Source: Saprospiraceae bacterium
GTDB lineage: Bacteria; Bacteroidota; Bacteroidia; Chitinophagales; Saprospiraceae
DNA length: 10,252 bases
NCBI GenBank assembly: GCA_013002475.1
Contig: JABDJM010000025.1
Span: forward strand, 1 to 10,252
Reading direction: 5' to 3'
In this document: positions 1 to 5,973 of the stretch, in pieces
Layout of the letters: each line of letters opens with the position of its first letter
Position numbering within the stretch: position 1 is the stretch's first letter
Made by a program: the position numbers and the translations under genes
The notes under the pieces: model-generated
The model's database searches: none
The model's input: only the letters and a program-made list of their open reading frames with translations
What the model was told of the DNA's origin: nothing

Positions 1-87
1 GTCTCTATTCGCTTCCGAGACGAAACGGATCAATTTCATCCGATAGTTTACCGGGCAGTTCTGATCAGGCATCATCAGCGCTCTCTT
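1..87 (-). pseudogene. Continuation of the ceramidase-like frame beyond the in-frame TAA
   Basis: Reading on in the same frame past the TAA at 88-90 gives 29 sense codons with no further stop up to the window edge. The stretch includes PDQNCPVNYRMKLIRF, which resembles the family segment following the NRR motif (a P-[DN]-x-x-x-P-V-[DN] run followed by a hydrophobic-R-F strand). The frame is therefore intact on both sides of the stop. A single substitution (for example AAA to TAA) explains it, and no frameshift is needed. The rest of the gene lies outside the window, so I cannot tell whether it carries further lesions. Confidence 0.55.
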
Positions 88-564
88 TTACAACCCATAT
101 CGCCAATTAATCAGTTTCTTTCTCCGATTAACAGAAATGGGCGGAAGTGAAACGGTGGTTTGTTCAACCCTTACTTCTTTTATAGACTTCACAAGTTCTG
201 GTAAAGCCACTTTTATTTTTTCAAAAACTATATCCTGATAATCCTTGTGCTCAGACTCCCAGGGAAGAAAGCCCAGCCCTGGTGCAGAATGGGTGTGTGT
301 GCCCGCAAATATGATCTGACTGGAAGGAAGGTTGTAGGTTTCTACAAAATGTGTTCTTAACTTTTGAGAAAGGTATTCCGGAAAAAACAACAAGTCTGCA
401 AGAAAAAAGACTAATTCACTTTGGTCAGAGATTTTCCACCAACCAATTTTCACGTTGCATTCCTGGTTACCTAGTGTCGGAACGCCAGAATCTCTTTCAA
501 CCATACCAGAAAGAGGAAACTTTTCCTCCGGCAGAATCGAGATCCTTGTGCTGGAAAATTTCAA
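88..564 (-). CDS. Neutral/alkaline ceramidase-like protein, N-terminal fragment (158 aa, ends at premature stop)
   Basis: The protein resembles the N-terminal catalytic domain of neutral ceramidases, zinc amidases that cleave the N-acyl bond of ceramide. The clearest signature is GTHTHSAPG at residues 88-96, where His90 and His92 fit the first two zinc ligands of the family; the NRR motif (146-148) is also family-like. Family members are usually 400 residues or more, so 158 residues covers only the first part, and the remaining ligands would lie beyond the stop. The only usable start in this frame is TTG at 562-564, 8 nt after the aminotransferase stop; the first in-frame ATG is codon 21 and would remove conserved-looking sequence. 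No signal peptide is visible. The frame is closed by TAA at 88-90 but continues with family-like sequence (see 1-87), so this is probably a broken gene or a base error. Substrate is uncertain: many bacterial homologues are uncharacterised. Confidence 0.72.
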   Translation of the reverse strand: MKFSSTRISILPEEKFPLSGMVERDSGVPTLGNQECNVKIGWWKISDQSELVFFLADLLFFPEYLSQKLRTHFVETYNLPSSQIIFAGTHTHSAPGLGFLPWESEHKDYQDIVFEKIKVALPELVKSIKEVRVEQTTVSLPPISVNRRKKLINWRYGL

Positions 565-572
565 CTGGAATT

Positions 573-1715
573 CTAGCTTAAAAAGTTTTTAACATGACTG
601 CTGATATGGTGGATGATCTCCTCGTTCAATTCAGTATGCATCGGCAAAGAGATCACCTGATCACAAAGCACTTCGGTGGCCGGAAGGGTTTCTCCCGCAG
701 TCCAATAGTGGTCATATGCTTTTTGCTTATAAAGAGGTACCGGATAATAGATCATAGAAGGAATTCCTTGCTCCTTTAAATAAGTCTGCAGTTCAGTTCT
801 CCGCCCGTTCGTAAGCTTTACCGTGTACTGATGGAAAACATGATCCGAATTAGTAGCTCTAACCGGGCGAATGATCTGATCCATATTGGTGAAAGCCAGG
901 TCGTATTGATTGGCTGCCCAGTTTCGGGCTTTGGAGTACTCATCCAGGTGTCTAAGCTTTACATCAAGGATGGCAGCCTGCATGGCATCCAATCTGGAGT
1001 TACACCCTATACTGTCGTGATAGTATCTTTTTGATTGACCGTGGTTGGCGATCATTCTTAAGCGCCCGGCCAACTCATCGTCATTGGTCATCATCGCTCC
1101 TCCGTCGCCAAACGCTCCAAGATTTTTTGAAGGGTAAAAGGAGGTACATCCGACATGTCCAATAGTCCCCGTTTTTGCTGTCCGGCCATCGCTGAAGGTA
1201 TAGGTCGCTCCGATTGCCTGCGCATTGTCCTCCACAACAAAAAGGTCATGTTTTTTTGCAAAGTCCATGATCGGCTCCATGTTCGCACTTTGCCCATAAA
1301 GGTGTACAGGTACAATAGCTTTTGTTTTAGCGCTTAAGACTCTTTCTAGTTCACTCACTTCAAGATTGAAAGTGTCCTTGTCCACATCCACCATGACAGG
1401 CGTAAGTCGCAGCAGTGCTATTACTTCTGCTGTGGCCACATAAGTAAAGGCCGGTACGATCACTTCGTCTCCAGGTTGAAGGCCGAGAGCCATCAATGCG
1501 ATTTGGAGAGCATCCGTCCCATTCGCACACGGGATGACGTGCTTTACTCCAAGATAGGTCGCCAGGTTTTCAGCAAGCCCAGCCACTTTTTGTCCGCCAA
1601 TAAATCTGGTGGATTCCATGACAGCAATCACTTCCCTGTCAACCTCTTCTTTGATCTTTTGATATTGTCCGTAGGTGTCCACCATGTGGACCGTTCGTTG
1701 CTTTGTCTCACTCAT
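573..1715 (-). CDS. DegT/DnrJ/EryC1/StrS family PLP-dependent sugar aminotransferase (WbpE/WlbC-like)
   Basis: This is a fold-type I, PLP-dependent aminotransferase of 380 residues, the normal family length, that adds an amino group to a keto-sugar nucleotide. Visible landmarks are CANGTDALQIALMALG (63-78, phosphate-binding loop), PGDEVIVPAFTYVATAE (81-97), VVEDNAQAIGA (160-170, with the Asp that contacts the PLP ring nitrogen), and SFYPSKNLGAFGDGGA (192-207), where Lys197 is the Schiff-base lysine. The sequence looks most like WbpE/WlbC, which aminate UDP-3-keto-GlcNAcA on the route to 2,3-diamino sugars, but QdtB/FdtB-type enzymes are close and the exact substrate is an inference. No partner dehydrogenase, acetyltransferase or epimerase lies in the window. 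ATG at 1713-1715 overlaps the stop of the upstream DUF2061 gene by one base (TAATG), which suggests translational coupling. Met11 is a possible alternative start. Confidence 0.93.
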   Translation of the reverse strand: MSETKQRTVHMVDTYGQYQKIKEEVDREVIAVMESTRFIGGQKVAGLAENLATYLGVKHVIPCANGTDALQIALMALGLQPGDEVIVPAFTYVATAEVIALLRLTPVMVDVDKDTFNLEVSELERVLSAKTKAIVPVHLYGQSANMEPIMDFAKKHDLFVVEDNAQAIGATYTFSDGRTAKTGTIGHVGCTSFYPSKNLGAFGDGGAMMTNDDELAGRLRMIANHGQSKRYYHDSIGCNSRLDAMQAAILDVKLRHLDEYSKARNWAANQYDLAFTNMDQIIRPVRATNSDHVFHQYTVKLTNGRRTELQTYLKEQGIPSMIYYPVPLYKQKAYDHYWTAGETLPATEVLCDQVISLPMHTELNEEIIHHISSHVKNFLS

Positions 1716-1957
1716 TAGCTTCGTTTAAGAAGTTTTCTGATGCTACCTCTTGGGGCCATTTGCCAGGCTCGTTCGTGAAGGTAATACAACAGGTATTTGA
1801 TGACAAACTCAATGGCCCCAATCTCAAGGGCGAGAGTTACGTCACCGGTTTTAAAATATGCGATCACAATTATTGTGAAGGTTGCGACGACTCGCCAACT
1901 CAATGCTTTTAATGCAGAACGAAATCTCGACCCTCGGTATTGGACTTTCTCGGACAT
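1715..1957 (-). CDS. DUF2061 family small membrane protein
   Basis: This short protein (80 residues from ATG at 1955-1957) matches the DUF2061 pattern: basic N-terminus, LKALSWRVVATFTIIVIAY, then TGD, then a second hydrophobic segment with IGAIEFVIKYLLYYLHERAW, and a basic C-terminal tail. Two membrane-spanning segments are likely, both termini probably cytoplasmic by the positive-inside rule. The family has no settled biochemical function; it is often found beside metabolic genes. The frame also permits a TTG start at 1976-1978, giving 87 residues, but ATG at codon 8 is preferred because the family's conserved region begins just after it. The stop overlaps the aminotransferase start by one base, so the two are very likely co-translated. 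The gap to the dioxygenase gene upstream is 36 nt. Confidence 0.82.
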   Translation of the reverse strand: MSEKVQYRGSRFRSALKALSWRVVATFTIIVIAYFKTGDVTLALEIGAIEFVIKYLLYYLHERAWQMAPRGSIRKLLKRS

Positions 1958-1993
1958 TGTTGGTTGATTTGACCTCAAAAGTAGTAATAACCC

Positions 1994-2947
1994 TTAGTAG
2001 TTGGTTTCAAGTTTCATTCCGAAGGTCCCCCAGCCTTCCCGCTCCTCTGTGGTCCATAGCTCTGGAAAAAAGATGAGGCCCTGGTTTTTGGGAGGTAGGT
2101 ACTTTTGCCAATTAGTTCCGCCTGTTGCCTTTATGGTTGTAGGCTTTTGATCCAGGTATCGAACCGCCGATTTGTAGTGGGCCAAAGGCCAACGTACATT
2201 GGCATTCAGGTCATATTGTTTAAAAAGCCAGGTCAACTCTTCGCTTTCCTTCAGCCATTCTACTTTACGAAGGGACAGTTGCCGGAGATTTTTGTCCTTA
2301 ACCATTTTGATGAGCCTTAAAAAGGGCCCTTTATATTTTGCTTCGAACTGGCGGAGGGTTAAGGTCTTTTTTCCTGTGGCCAGCTCGGTTGCTCCAGACT
2401 TCCAATACAAAGCTGGATACATCTCTTCCAGGGGGCTCTCCTCAGAAAAATTCTGCCGCTTGCTTTTGTGAAGCAGCTGGTAAACATCGGTACTCAGGAA
2501 TTCGATCTCACGGTATTGGCCAGATTGAAATCCACTGGCAGGAAGAAGACTCATCCTGAATTGCAAGAATTCCTGCTTGTCCATTCCGTCCACCATAATT
2601 TCAAATGAGGAAACGAGGTGTTCAAAGTAGGTGTTGGCTCGTTTTATCTGACGCAAGGTCATATCAAAACTGGGATTCTCATCAAAAATGAGCTGCTTGA
2701 TAGCCTTTGTTGTAAGCTTGAAATATAGCTCCGTGATCTGGTGGTATAGGATAAAAATTTCCTCGTCAGGTATGCTTGTCTTTGGGGTTTGCAAACTCAG
2801 CAAGGTGTCCAGGTGTGCGTATTCCCAGTAGGTAAGATAGTCCGCATACAACAACCCATCCAGATAGGATTCCATGTTCTGACCCATGGAGGCATACTTA
2901 CTTTTTAGATCCTCTAATCTCCTGAGCATGTCGGCGCTCAATTCCAT
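1994..2947 (-). CDS. Tryptophan 2,3-dioxygenase family protein
   Basis: The 317-residue protein belongs to the heme-dependent tryptophan 2,3-dioxygenase family, which opens the indole ring of L-tryptophan to N-formylkynurenine, the first step of the kynurenine pathway. FILYHQITELYFKL (65-78) carries Phe65 and His69, equivalent to Phe51/His55 of the Xanthomonas enzyme. FRMSLLPASGFQSGQYREIE (130-149) carries Arg131, the expected ligand of the substrate carboxylate; the His-to-Arg spacing of 62 residues equals that of the Xanthomonas enzyme. His257 in WPLAHYKSAVRYL fits the proximal heme ligand, followed by the substrate-side loop ATGGTNW (274-280) and FFPELW near the end. The usual HDE and ELWFK motifs are altered (DEE, ELYFK), typical of a divergent Bacteroidota branch. 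No kynureninase or kynurenine formamidase gene is nearby, so activity on tryptophan is likely but not proven. ATG at 2945-2947 is 12 nt after crcB. Confidence 0.88.
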   Translation of the reverse strand: MELSADMLRRLEDLKSKYASMGQNMESYLDGLLYADYLTYWEYAHLDTLLSLQTPKTSIPDEEIFILYHQITELYFKLTTKAIKQLIFDENPSFDMTLRQIKRANTYFEHLVSSFEIMVDGMDKQEFLQFRMSLLPASGFQSGQYREIEFLSTDVYQLLHKSKRQNFSEESPLEEMYPALYWKSGATELATGKKTLTLRQFEAKYKGPFLRLIKMVKDKNLRQLSLRKVEWLKESEELTWLFKQYDLNANVRWPLAHYKSAVRYLDQKPTTIKATGGTNWQKYLPPKNQGLIFFPELWTTEEREGWGTFGMKLETNY

Positions 2948-2959
2948 AATATCTTCGCT

Positions 2960-3328
2960 TTAGGAGTTTCCAATTCTAATTCCTAAATATATGCAAAGGA
3001 CGCCTAGCAAAAGACTTAGAGCTGTGTAGATCAGGGCCCCGGAAGTGTTTCCACTCTGGATCAAATTGTAATTCTCCAAAGAGAAGGTGCTAAAAGTAGA
3101 GAAACCACCACAGAAGCCCACCATCAATAATAATTGCCATTCTTCAGAGATGGATTTGCTGGCTGCCAGAGTGACTAAATAACCCAGGATAAATGAGCTG
3201 AGCATGTTTGAGGAAAATGTGCCAAAGAAAAACCAACTGGTGTTGTCTTCAAAAATTTTTCCAACCAGAAAGCGGGATAAAGAACCAAGGCCTCCGCCCA
3301 AGAAAACTGCTAATGCTGACTGGATCAC
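2960..3328 (-). CDS. crcB: CrcB/FluC fluoride ion channel
   Basis: This 122-residue, four-helix membrane protein is a Fluc-type fluoride exporter, which works as an antiparallel dual-topology dimer in the inner membrane and lowers cytoplasmic fluoride. Family motifs are GGGLGSLSRFLVG (11-23) at the first helix, GTFSSNMLSSFILGYL (36-51) with the conserved Asn41, and GFCGGFSTFSTFS (71-83), which holds the Phe-box phenylalanines and the helix break that binds the structural sodium. Length is normal for the single-gene form. The start is GTG at 3326-3328, overlapping the TGA of the upstream transferase gene (GTGA, 4 bases), so translation is probably coupled. I saw no fluoride riboswitch ahead of it, and expression seems to depend on the operon. 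Confidence 0.95.
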   Translation of the reverse strand: MIQSALAVFLGGGLGSLSRFLVGKIFEDNTSWFFFGTFSSNMLSSFILGYLVTLAASKSISEEWQLLLMVGFCGGFSTFSTFSLENYNLIQSGNTSGALIYTALSLLLGVLCIYLGIRIGNS

Positions 3329-4419
3329 GGTAAGGATTCTACTTTTTCTTTTTCCTCCACTACTGCTACCGCGGCCTTAATTCTCTTTCTGCGAACATTA
3401 AAAAACAACACAGCGGTAAGTAGGGTTGCTAGGCCAACCAGAATGATGAGCAAGTTCAAATTTCCAAGTCCCTGAAGTGACCAGCCAAGAAGGATAAAAC
3501 CAATATTGACCAGGAGCAAAATACCCGTTGCTTGCATATGGCTATTTCCGGAGTCGATCAACAGGTGATGGATATGGTTCCTGTCTGGCTTAAAGGGACT
3601 TCGTCCACGAATTATCCGCATGGTAAAAACCCGAAGAGTATCAAACAGGGGAATTATCAGGATCGCAACCGCCATCGCAGGCGCTGCAGGAAAAGCATAA
3701 ACACTGTCTTTAACCTCTTTGTGTACCTCAATAAATTTTATGGCCAGGATGGCACAAATTATTCCTACCAGTAAGGATCCGGTGTCTCCCATGAAGATCC
3801 GGGAAGGAGTGATGTTGTATTTCAAAAAAGCAATTAGTGCCCCACTTAAAGCAAATCCCACAATGGCCAATTCAATTTGATCAACCATCAAAAACCAGAA
3901 GCCCAAAGTGAGACTTATAAGAGACGCAATCGTTCCGGTCAGACCATTAATGCCATCGATCAGATTAAATGCATTGATGATCACCAATATCACAAAACAT
4001 GAAAACACTACTGCCACCCATTCGGGCAACAAGCCAACCCCAAAGACGCCATAGAAACTAGTCAGTTTGACGTTGGATTTAAAAATGAGGATCAGAGTTG
4101 CCACAATCTGCCCGATCAATTTCTTTGTCGGGTCTATCGGAAGGATATCATCCTTCGCTCCTATCAGAAATATGATAATGAATGAACATAGTATGTATTG
4201 CAGGTCTGCAAATACTCCGAAAGGCGTCCAAAAAATAATGGAGAATAAGACTCCGGCGAATATGCCGATCCCTCCTAAAGAAGGAGTGCTCTCAGAGTGC
4301 GAAGTTCGCTCTCCGGGGTCATCTGTCAAGTGTTTCTTCTTTGCTACATGAATGATCGAGGGGATAGCAAAGTAGGTTAACAGAAAGGCGGTTAAAAATG
4401 ATAGGATTATATCATACAT
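3325..4419 (-). CDS. MraY/WecA/TagO family polyprenyl-phosphate sugar-1-phosphate transferase
   Basis: This 364-residue polytopic inner-membrane enzyme moves a HexNAc-1-phosphate from a UDP-sugar onto undecaprenyl phosphate, the first membrane step in surface glycan synthesis. It has about ten hydrophobic segments. Motifs in order: DDPGERTSHSESTPSLGGIG (33-52), GAKDDILP (87-94) with the paired Asp90-Asp91 that bind Mg, NLIDGINGL (152-160), FMGDTGSLLVG (209-219) with Asp212, and PDRNHIHHLL (278-287). The last motif is the basic cytoplasmic loop typical of the WecA/TagO branch and argues against MraY, as does the lack of neighbouring mur genes. The likely donor is UDP-GlcNAc, by family analogy only. 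The C-terminal tail (342-364) is highly charged. ATG at 4417-4419 is 56 nt from the lipoprotein stop and may have its own promoter. WecA-type function also links it to UppS, whose product it would use. Confidence 0.9.
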   Translation of the reverse strand: MYDIILSFLTAFLLTYFAIPSIIHVAKKKHLTDDPGERTSHSESTPSLGGIGIFAGVLFSIIFWTPFGVFADLQYILCSFIIIFLIGAKDDILPIDPTKKLIGQIVATLILIFKSNVKLTSFYGVFGVGLLPEWVAVVFSCFVILVIINAFNLIDGINGLTGTIASLISLTLGFWFLMVDQIELAIVGFALSGALIAFLKYNITPSRIFMGDTGSLLVGIICAILAIKFIEVHKEVKDSVYAFPAAPAMAVAILIIPLFDTLRVFTMRIIRGRSPFKPDRNHIHHLLIDSGNSHMQATGILLLVNIGFILLGWSLQGLGNLNLLIILVGLATLLTAVLFFNVRRKRIKAAVAVVEEKEKVESLP

Positions 4420-4442
4420 CCGAATAATGTCTCATGCGGCTG

Positions 4443-4472
4443 CAAAATAGGCCTATTCCTGTGTCCAACCAA
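4443..4472 (-). promoter_or_regulatory. Candidate Bacteroidota-type promoter for the WecA-like gene, overlapping a 12-bp palindrome
   Basis: On the minus strand, TTGG (plus 4469-4472) and TATTTTG (plus 4443-4449) are separated by 19 nt, which resembles the -33/-7 arrangement of the Bacteroidota housekeeping sigma factor. The -7 element is one base short of TAnnTTTG. It lies 23 nt before the start codon of the transferase gene. The spacer contains the palindrome AATAGGCCTATT (4446-4457). This would allow the six genes from the transferase leftward to be transcribed without the lipoprotein gene. The match is imperfect and short, so this is tentative. Confidence 0.3.
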
Positions 4473-4475
4473 GCA

Positions 4476-4967
4476 TTACTCGTTTAACCATTTGTCAAGC
4501 TCTTTTCCAAGGTCTTTTAGCTCATCTCCAAGCTCATTCAGAGCCTCTTTAATCTCGGCACCTCCATTCTCACGAAGAATCTCCCTCAGAAATTCCTCTG
4601 GATTCTCACTAACAGACTCAATTCCTTTTTCCAGGATGTCGGCTATTTCGGATTCATCACGTCCTAATTCCTTCACGAACCCCTTACCATACCTGGTAAC
4701 ATAGTAGGAGGCTGTTCTGGTCCAAAATCTGCTGGCCTCCTTGTTGGTCAGATCATCTTCGTATTGTTCGTAGCAATTCTCGGCGAACTCTTTCATCTTC
4801 TTGTCACTGGCTTCCCAGTCCTTGTCTTCCCACCGATCCCTGTTTTCCTTGGCCTTGTCTACCAGGTGGTCGTGTTTGGCCAAAAAGCTGGTTTTGTTAA
4901 TACCACAGGGACTAATCTGGCAGGCTCCCAAAAGAAATAAAAATGATCCTAGCAAAGCGTATTTCAT
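4476..4967 (-). CDS. Small highly charged lipoprotein of unknown function (possibly DUF6565-like)
   Basis: The 163-residue protein starts with a type II signal peptide: MKYALLGSFLFLLGAC, with lipobox LGAC and the lipidated Cys16. Residues Gln17-Ile18 follow, without an Asp at +2. The mature part is very rich in Glu, Asp and Lys and is predicted by eye to be almost all helical. Residues about 30-95 (KAKENRDRWEDKDWEASDKK... to YYVTRYG) resemble Bacteroidota lipoproteins grouped as DUF6565, which have a W-x-x-x-D-W-type helix pair, a conserved LT and a terminal Y/G motif. Residues 130-163 repeat a heptad-like pattern (ALNELGDELKDLGKELDKWL), suggesting an amphipathic coiled helix. I do not recognise a function. 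It is the first gene of the leftward block, divergent from uppS; the 56-nt gap to the next gene allows read-through. Confidence 0.82.
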   Translation of the reverse strand: MKYALLGSFLFLLGACQISPCGINKTSFLAKHDHLVDKAKENRDRWEDKDWEASDKKMKEFAENCYEQYEDDLTNKEASRFWTRTASYYVTRYGKGFVKELGRDESEIADILEKGIESVSENPEEFLREILRENGGAEIKEALNELGDELKDLGKELDKWLNE

Positions 4968-5055
4968 GTTCTATGATTGTTTTGCCCATAAAATAGGGTC
5001 AATGGAAGTATTAACCACTTTTTTTCTTCAAACGAGCCTATAGTGGCGACTATTT

Positions 5056-5087
5056 CCCGCTTTTGGCTCTATGTTCTTCTAAGCGGG
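5056..5087. repeat. Inverted repeat CCCGCTT / AAGCGGG upstream of uppS
   Basis: CCCGCTT at 5056-5062 is perfectly complementary to AAGCGGG at 5081-5087, with an 18-nt spacer. It lies in the divergent region between the lipoprotein gene and uppS. No T-run follows either arm, so it does not look like an intrinsic terminator. The right arm is about 20 nt before the candidate -7 element at 5107, where a -33 element or a regulator would sit. A neighbouring shorter hairpin, ATAGT-GGCG-ACTAT, lies at 5040-5053. A short repeat of this size can occur by chance. Confidence 0.35.
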
Positions 5088-5106
5088 TCAAATAAGCTGC
5101 TTTAAT

Positions 5107-5114
5107 TAACTTTG
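5107..5114 (+). promoter_or_regulatory. Candidate -7 promoter element TAACTTTG for uppS-bamA
   Basis: TAACTTTG fits the Bacteroidota -7 consensus TAnnTTTG exactly. It lies 67 nt before the uppS start, in the 214-nt divergent region, and points toward uppS-bamA. No good TTTG-like -33 element is present at the usual distance upstream, which weakens the call. The rest of 4968-5181 holds only the inverted repeat at 5056-5087, a T-run at 5019-5025, and no gene I can support. Confidence 0.38.
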
Positions 5115-5181
5115 CGCCACTTTATCGGGTATTTGACCAACCACGGGTTTATGAGCAGGCTCTTTACCCTACCCGGGACAA

Positions 5182-5961
5182 ATGCTCACAGGAATTTTGC
5201 AAGTGGATCCAACGGAAGCTTTAAGAGAGAAAATCGATTCCAGCCGGCTGCCCCGGCATATTGCCATCATTATGGACGGTAATGGTCGTTGGGCAAAAAA
5301 GCATGGTAAAGCCAGGGTTTTTGGTCATCGGCATGGGGTGAGCGCTGTTCGGGAGACAACTGAAGCTGCTGCAGAGTTAGGTGTAGAATACCTAACCTTA
5401 TATGCCTTCTCTACTGAAAATTGGAACCGGCCGGCATTTGAGGTGAATGCTTTAATGACCCTGTTGGTAGATACATTGGGAAAAGAGATCCAAACCTTGA
5501 ATAAGAATAACATTCGACTAAAAGCAATTGGTAATCTTTCAAAACTTCCGTCACGCACCTACAGTGCTTTGATGAAGGGGATAGAGCAAACCAAGAACAA
5601 TGATCGGATGACCCTCGTTTTAGCCTTGAATTATAGCGCAAAGTGGGAAATTGTAAATGCAGCAAAAAATCTGGCGACGCAAGTAGCCGAAGAAAAAATA
5701 AACCCTGAGGATATTCAAGAATCCCATTTTGTAAATGAATTGAATACTGCAGGGATTCCAGATCCGGAGCTTCTGGTCAGGACAAGCGGAGAGAATCGCC
5801 TCAGCAACTTTTTGCTTTGGCAATTAGCATATGCAGAATTCTATTTTACTGATACTTTGTGGCCGGACTTTCGAAAAGCAAATTTGTTCCAAGCCATTAT
5901 TGATTTCCAAAACAGGGAAAGAAGGTTTGGGAAGACTAGTGAACAAATTACTTCTGCTTAG
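5182..5961 (+). CDS. uppS: Isoprenyl transferase / undecaprenyl diphosphate synthase
   Basis: This cytoplasmic cis-prenyltransferase condenses isopentenyl diphosphate units onto farnesyl diphosphate to give the C55 carrier lipid for peptidoglycan and other glycans. The 259 residues are normal for the family. MDGNGRWAKKHG (31-42) holds the catalytic Asp32 and the diphosphate-binding loop. FSTENWNRP (76-84) is the conserved substrate loop; NYSAKWEI (150-157) is the NYGGRW-type motif in a Bacteroidota-like variant. PDPELLVRTSGENRLSNFLLWQLAYAEFYF (193-222) holds the IPP-binding Arg200, Arg206 and Ser208. The start ATG at 5182 gives an N-terminal extension (about 20 residues) before the conserved RLPRHIAIIMDG, which is common. 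An ATG at 5151 is out of frame. bamA begins 12 nt after the stop, so the two are probably co-transcribed. Confidence 0.97.
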   Translation: MLTGILQVDPTEALREKIDSSRLPRHIAIIMDGNGRWAKKHGKARVFGHRHGVSAVRETTEAAAELGVEYLTLYAFSTENWNRPAFEVNALMTLLVDTLGKEIQTLNKNNIRLKAIGNLSKLPSRTYSALMKGIEQTKNNDRMTLVLALNYSAKWEIVNAAKNLATQVAEEKINPEDIQESHFVNELNTAGIPDPELLVRTSGENRLSNFLLWQLAYAEFYFTDTLWPDFRKANLFQAIIDFQNRERRFGKTSEQITSA

Positions 5962-5973
5962 AATTCAGCCTTT

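Noticed and set aside
1976..1978. TTG start giving an 87-residue DUF2061 protein
   Set aside because: ATG at 1955-1957 is in frame and leaves the whole family domain intact, so it is the more likely start.
2948..3400. Fluoride riboswitch ahead of crcB
   Set aside because: crcB overlaps the upstream coding region by 4 bases, and I could not see the conserved riboswitch core in the coding sequence before it.
5019..5025. T-run as an intrinsic terminator
   Set aside because: No GC-rich stem precedes it and no gene on the plus strand ends there.
5151..5153. ATG upstream of uppS as an alternative start
   Set aside because: It is out of frame with uppS (31 nt upstream) and its frame does not encode anything recognisable.
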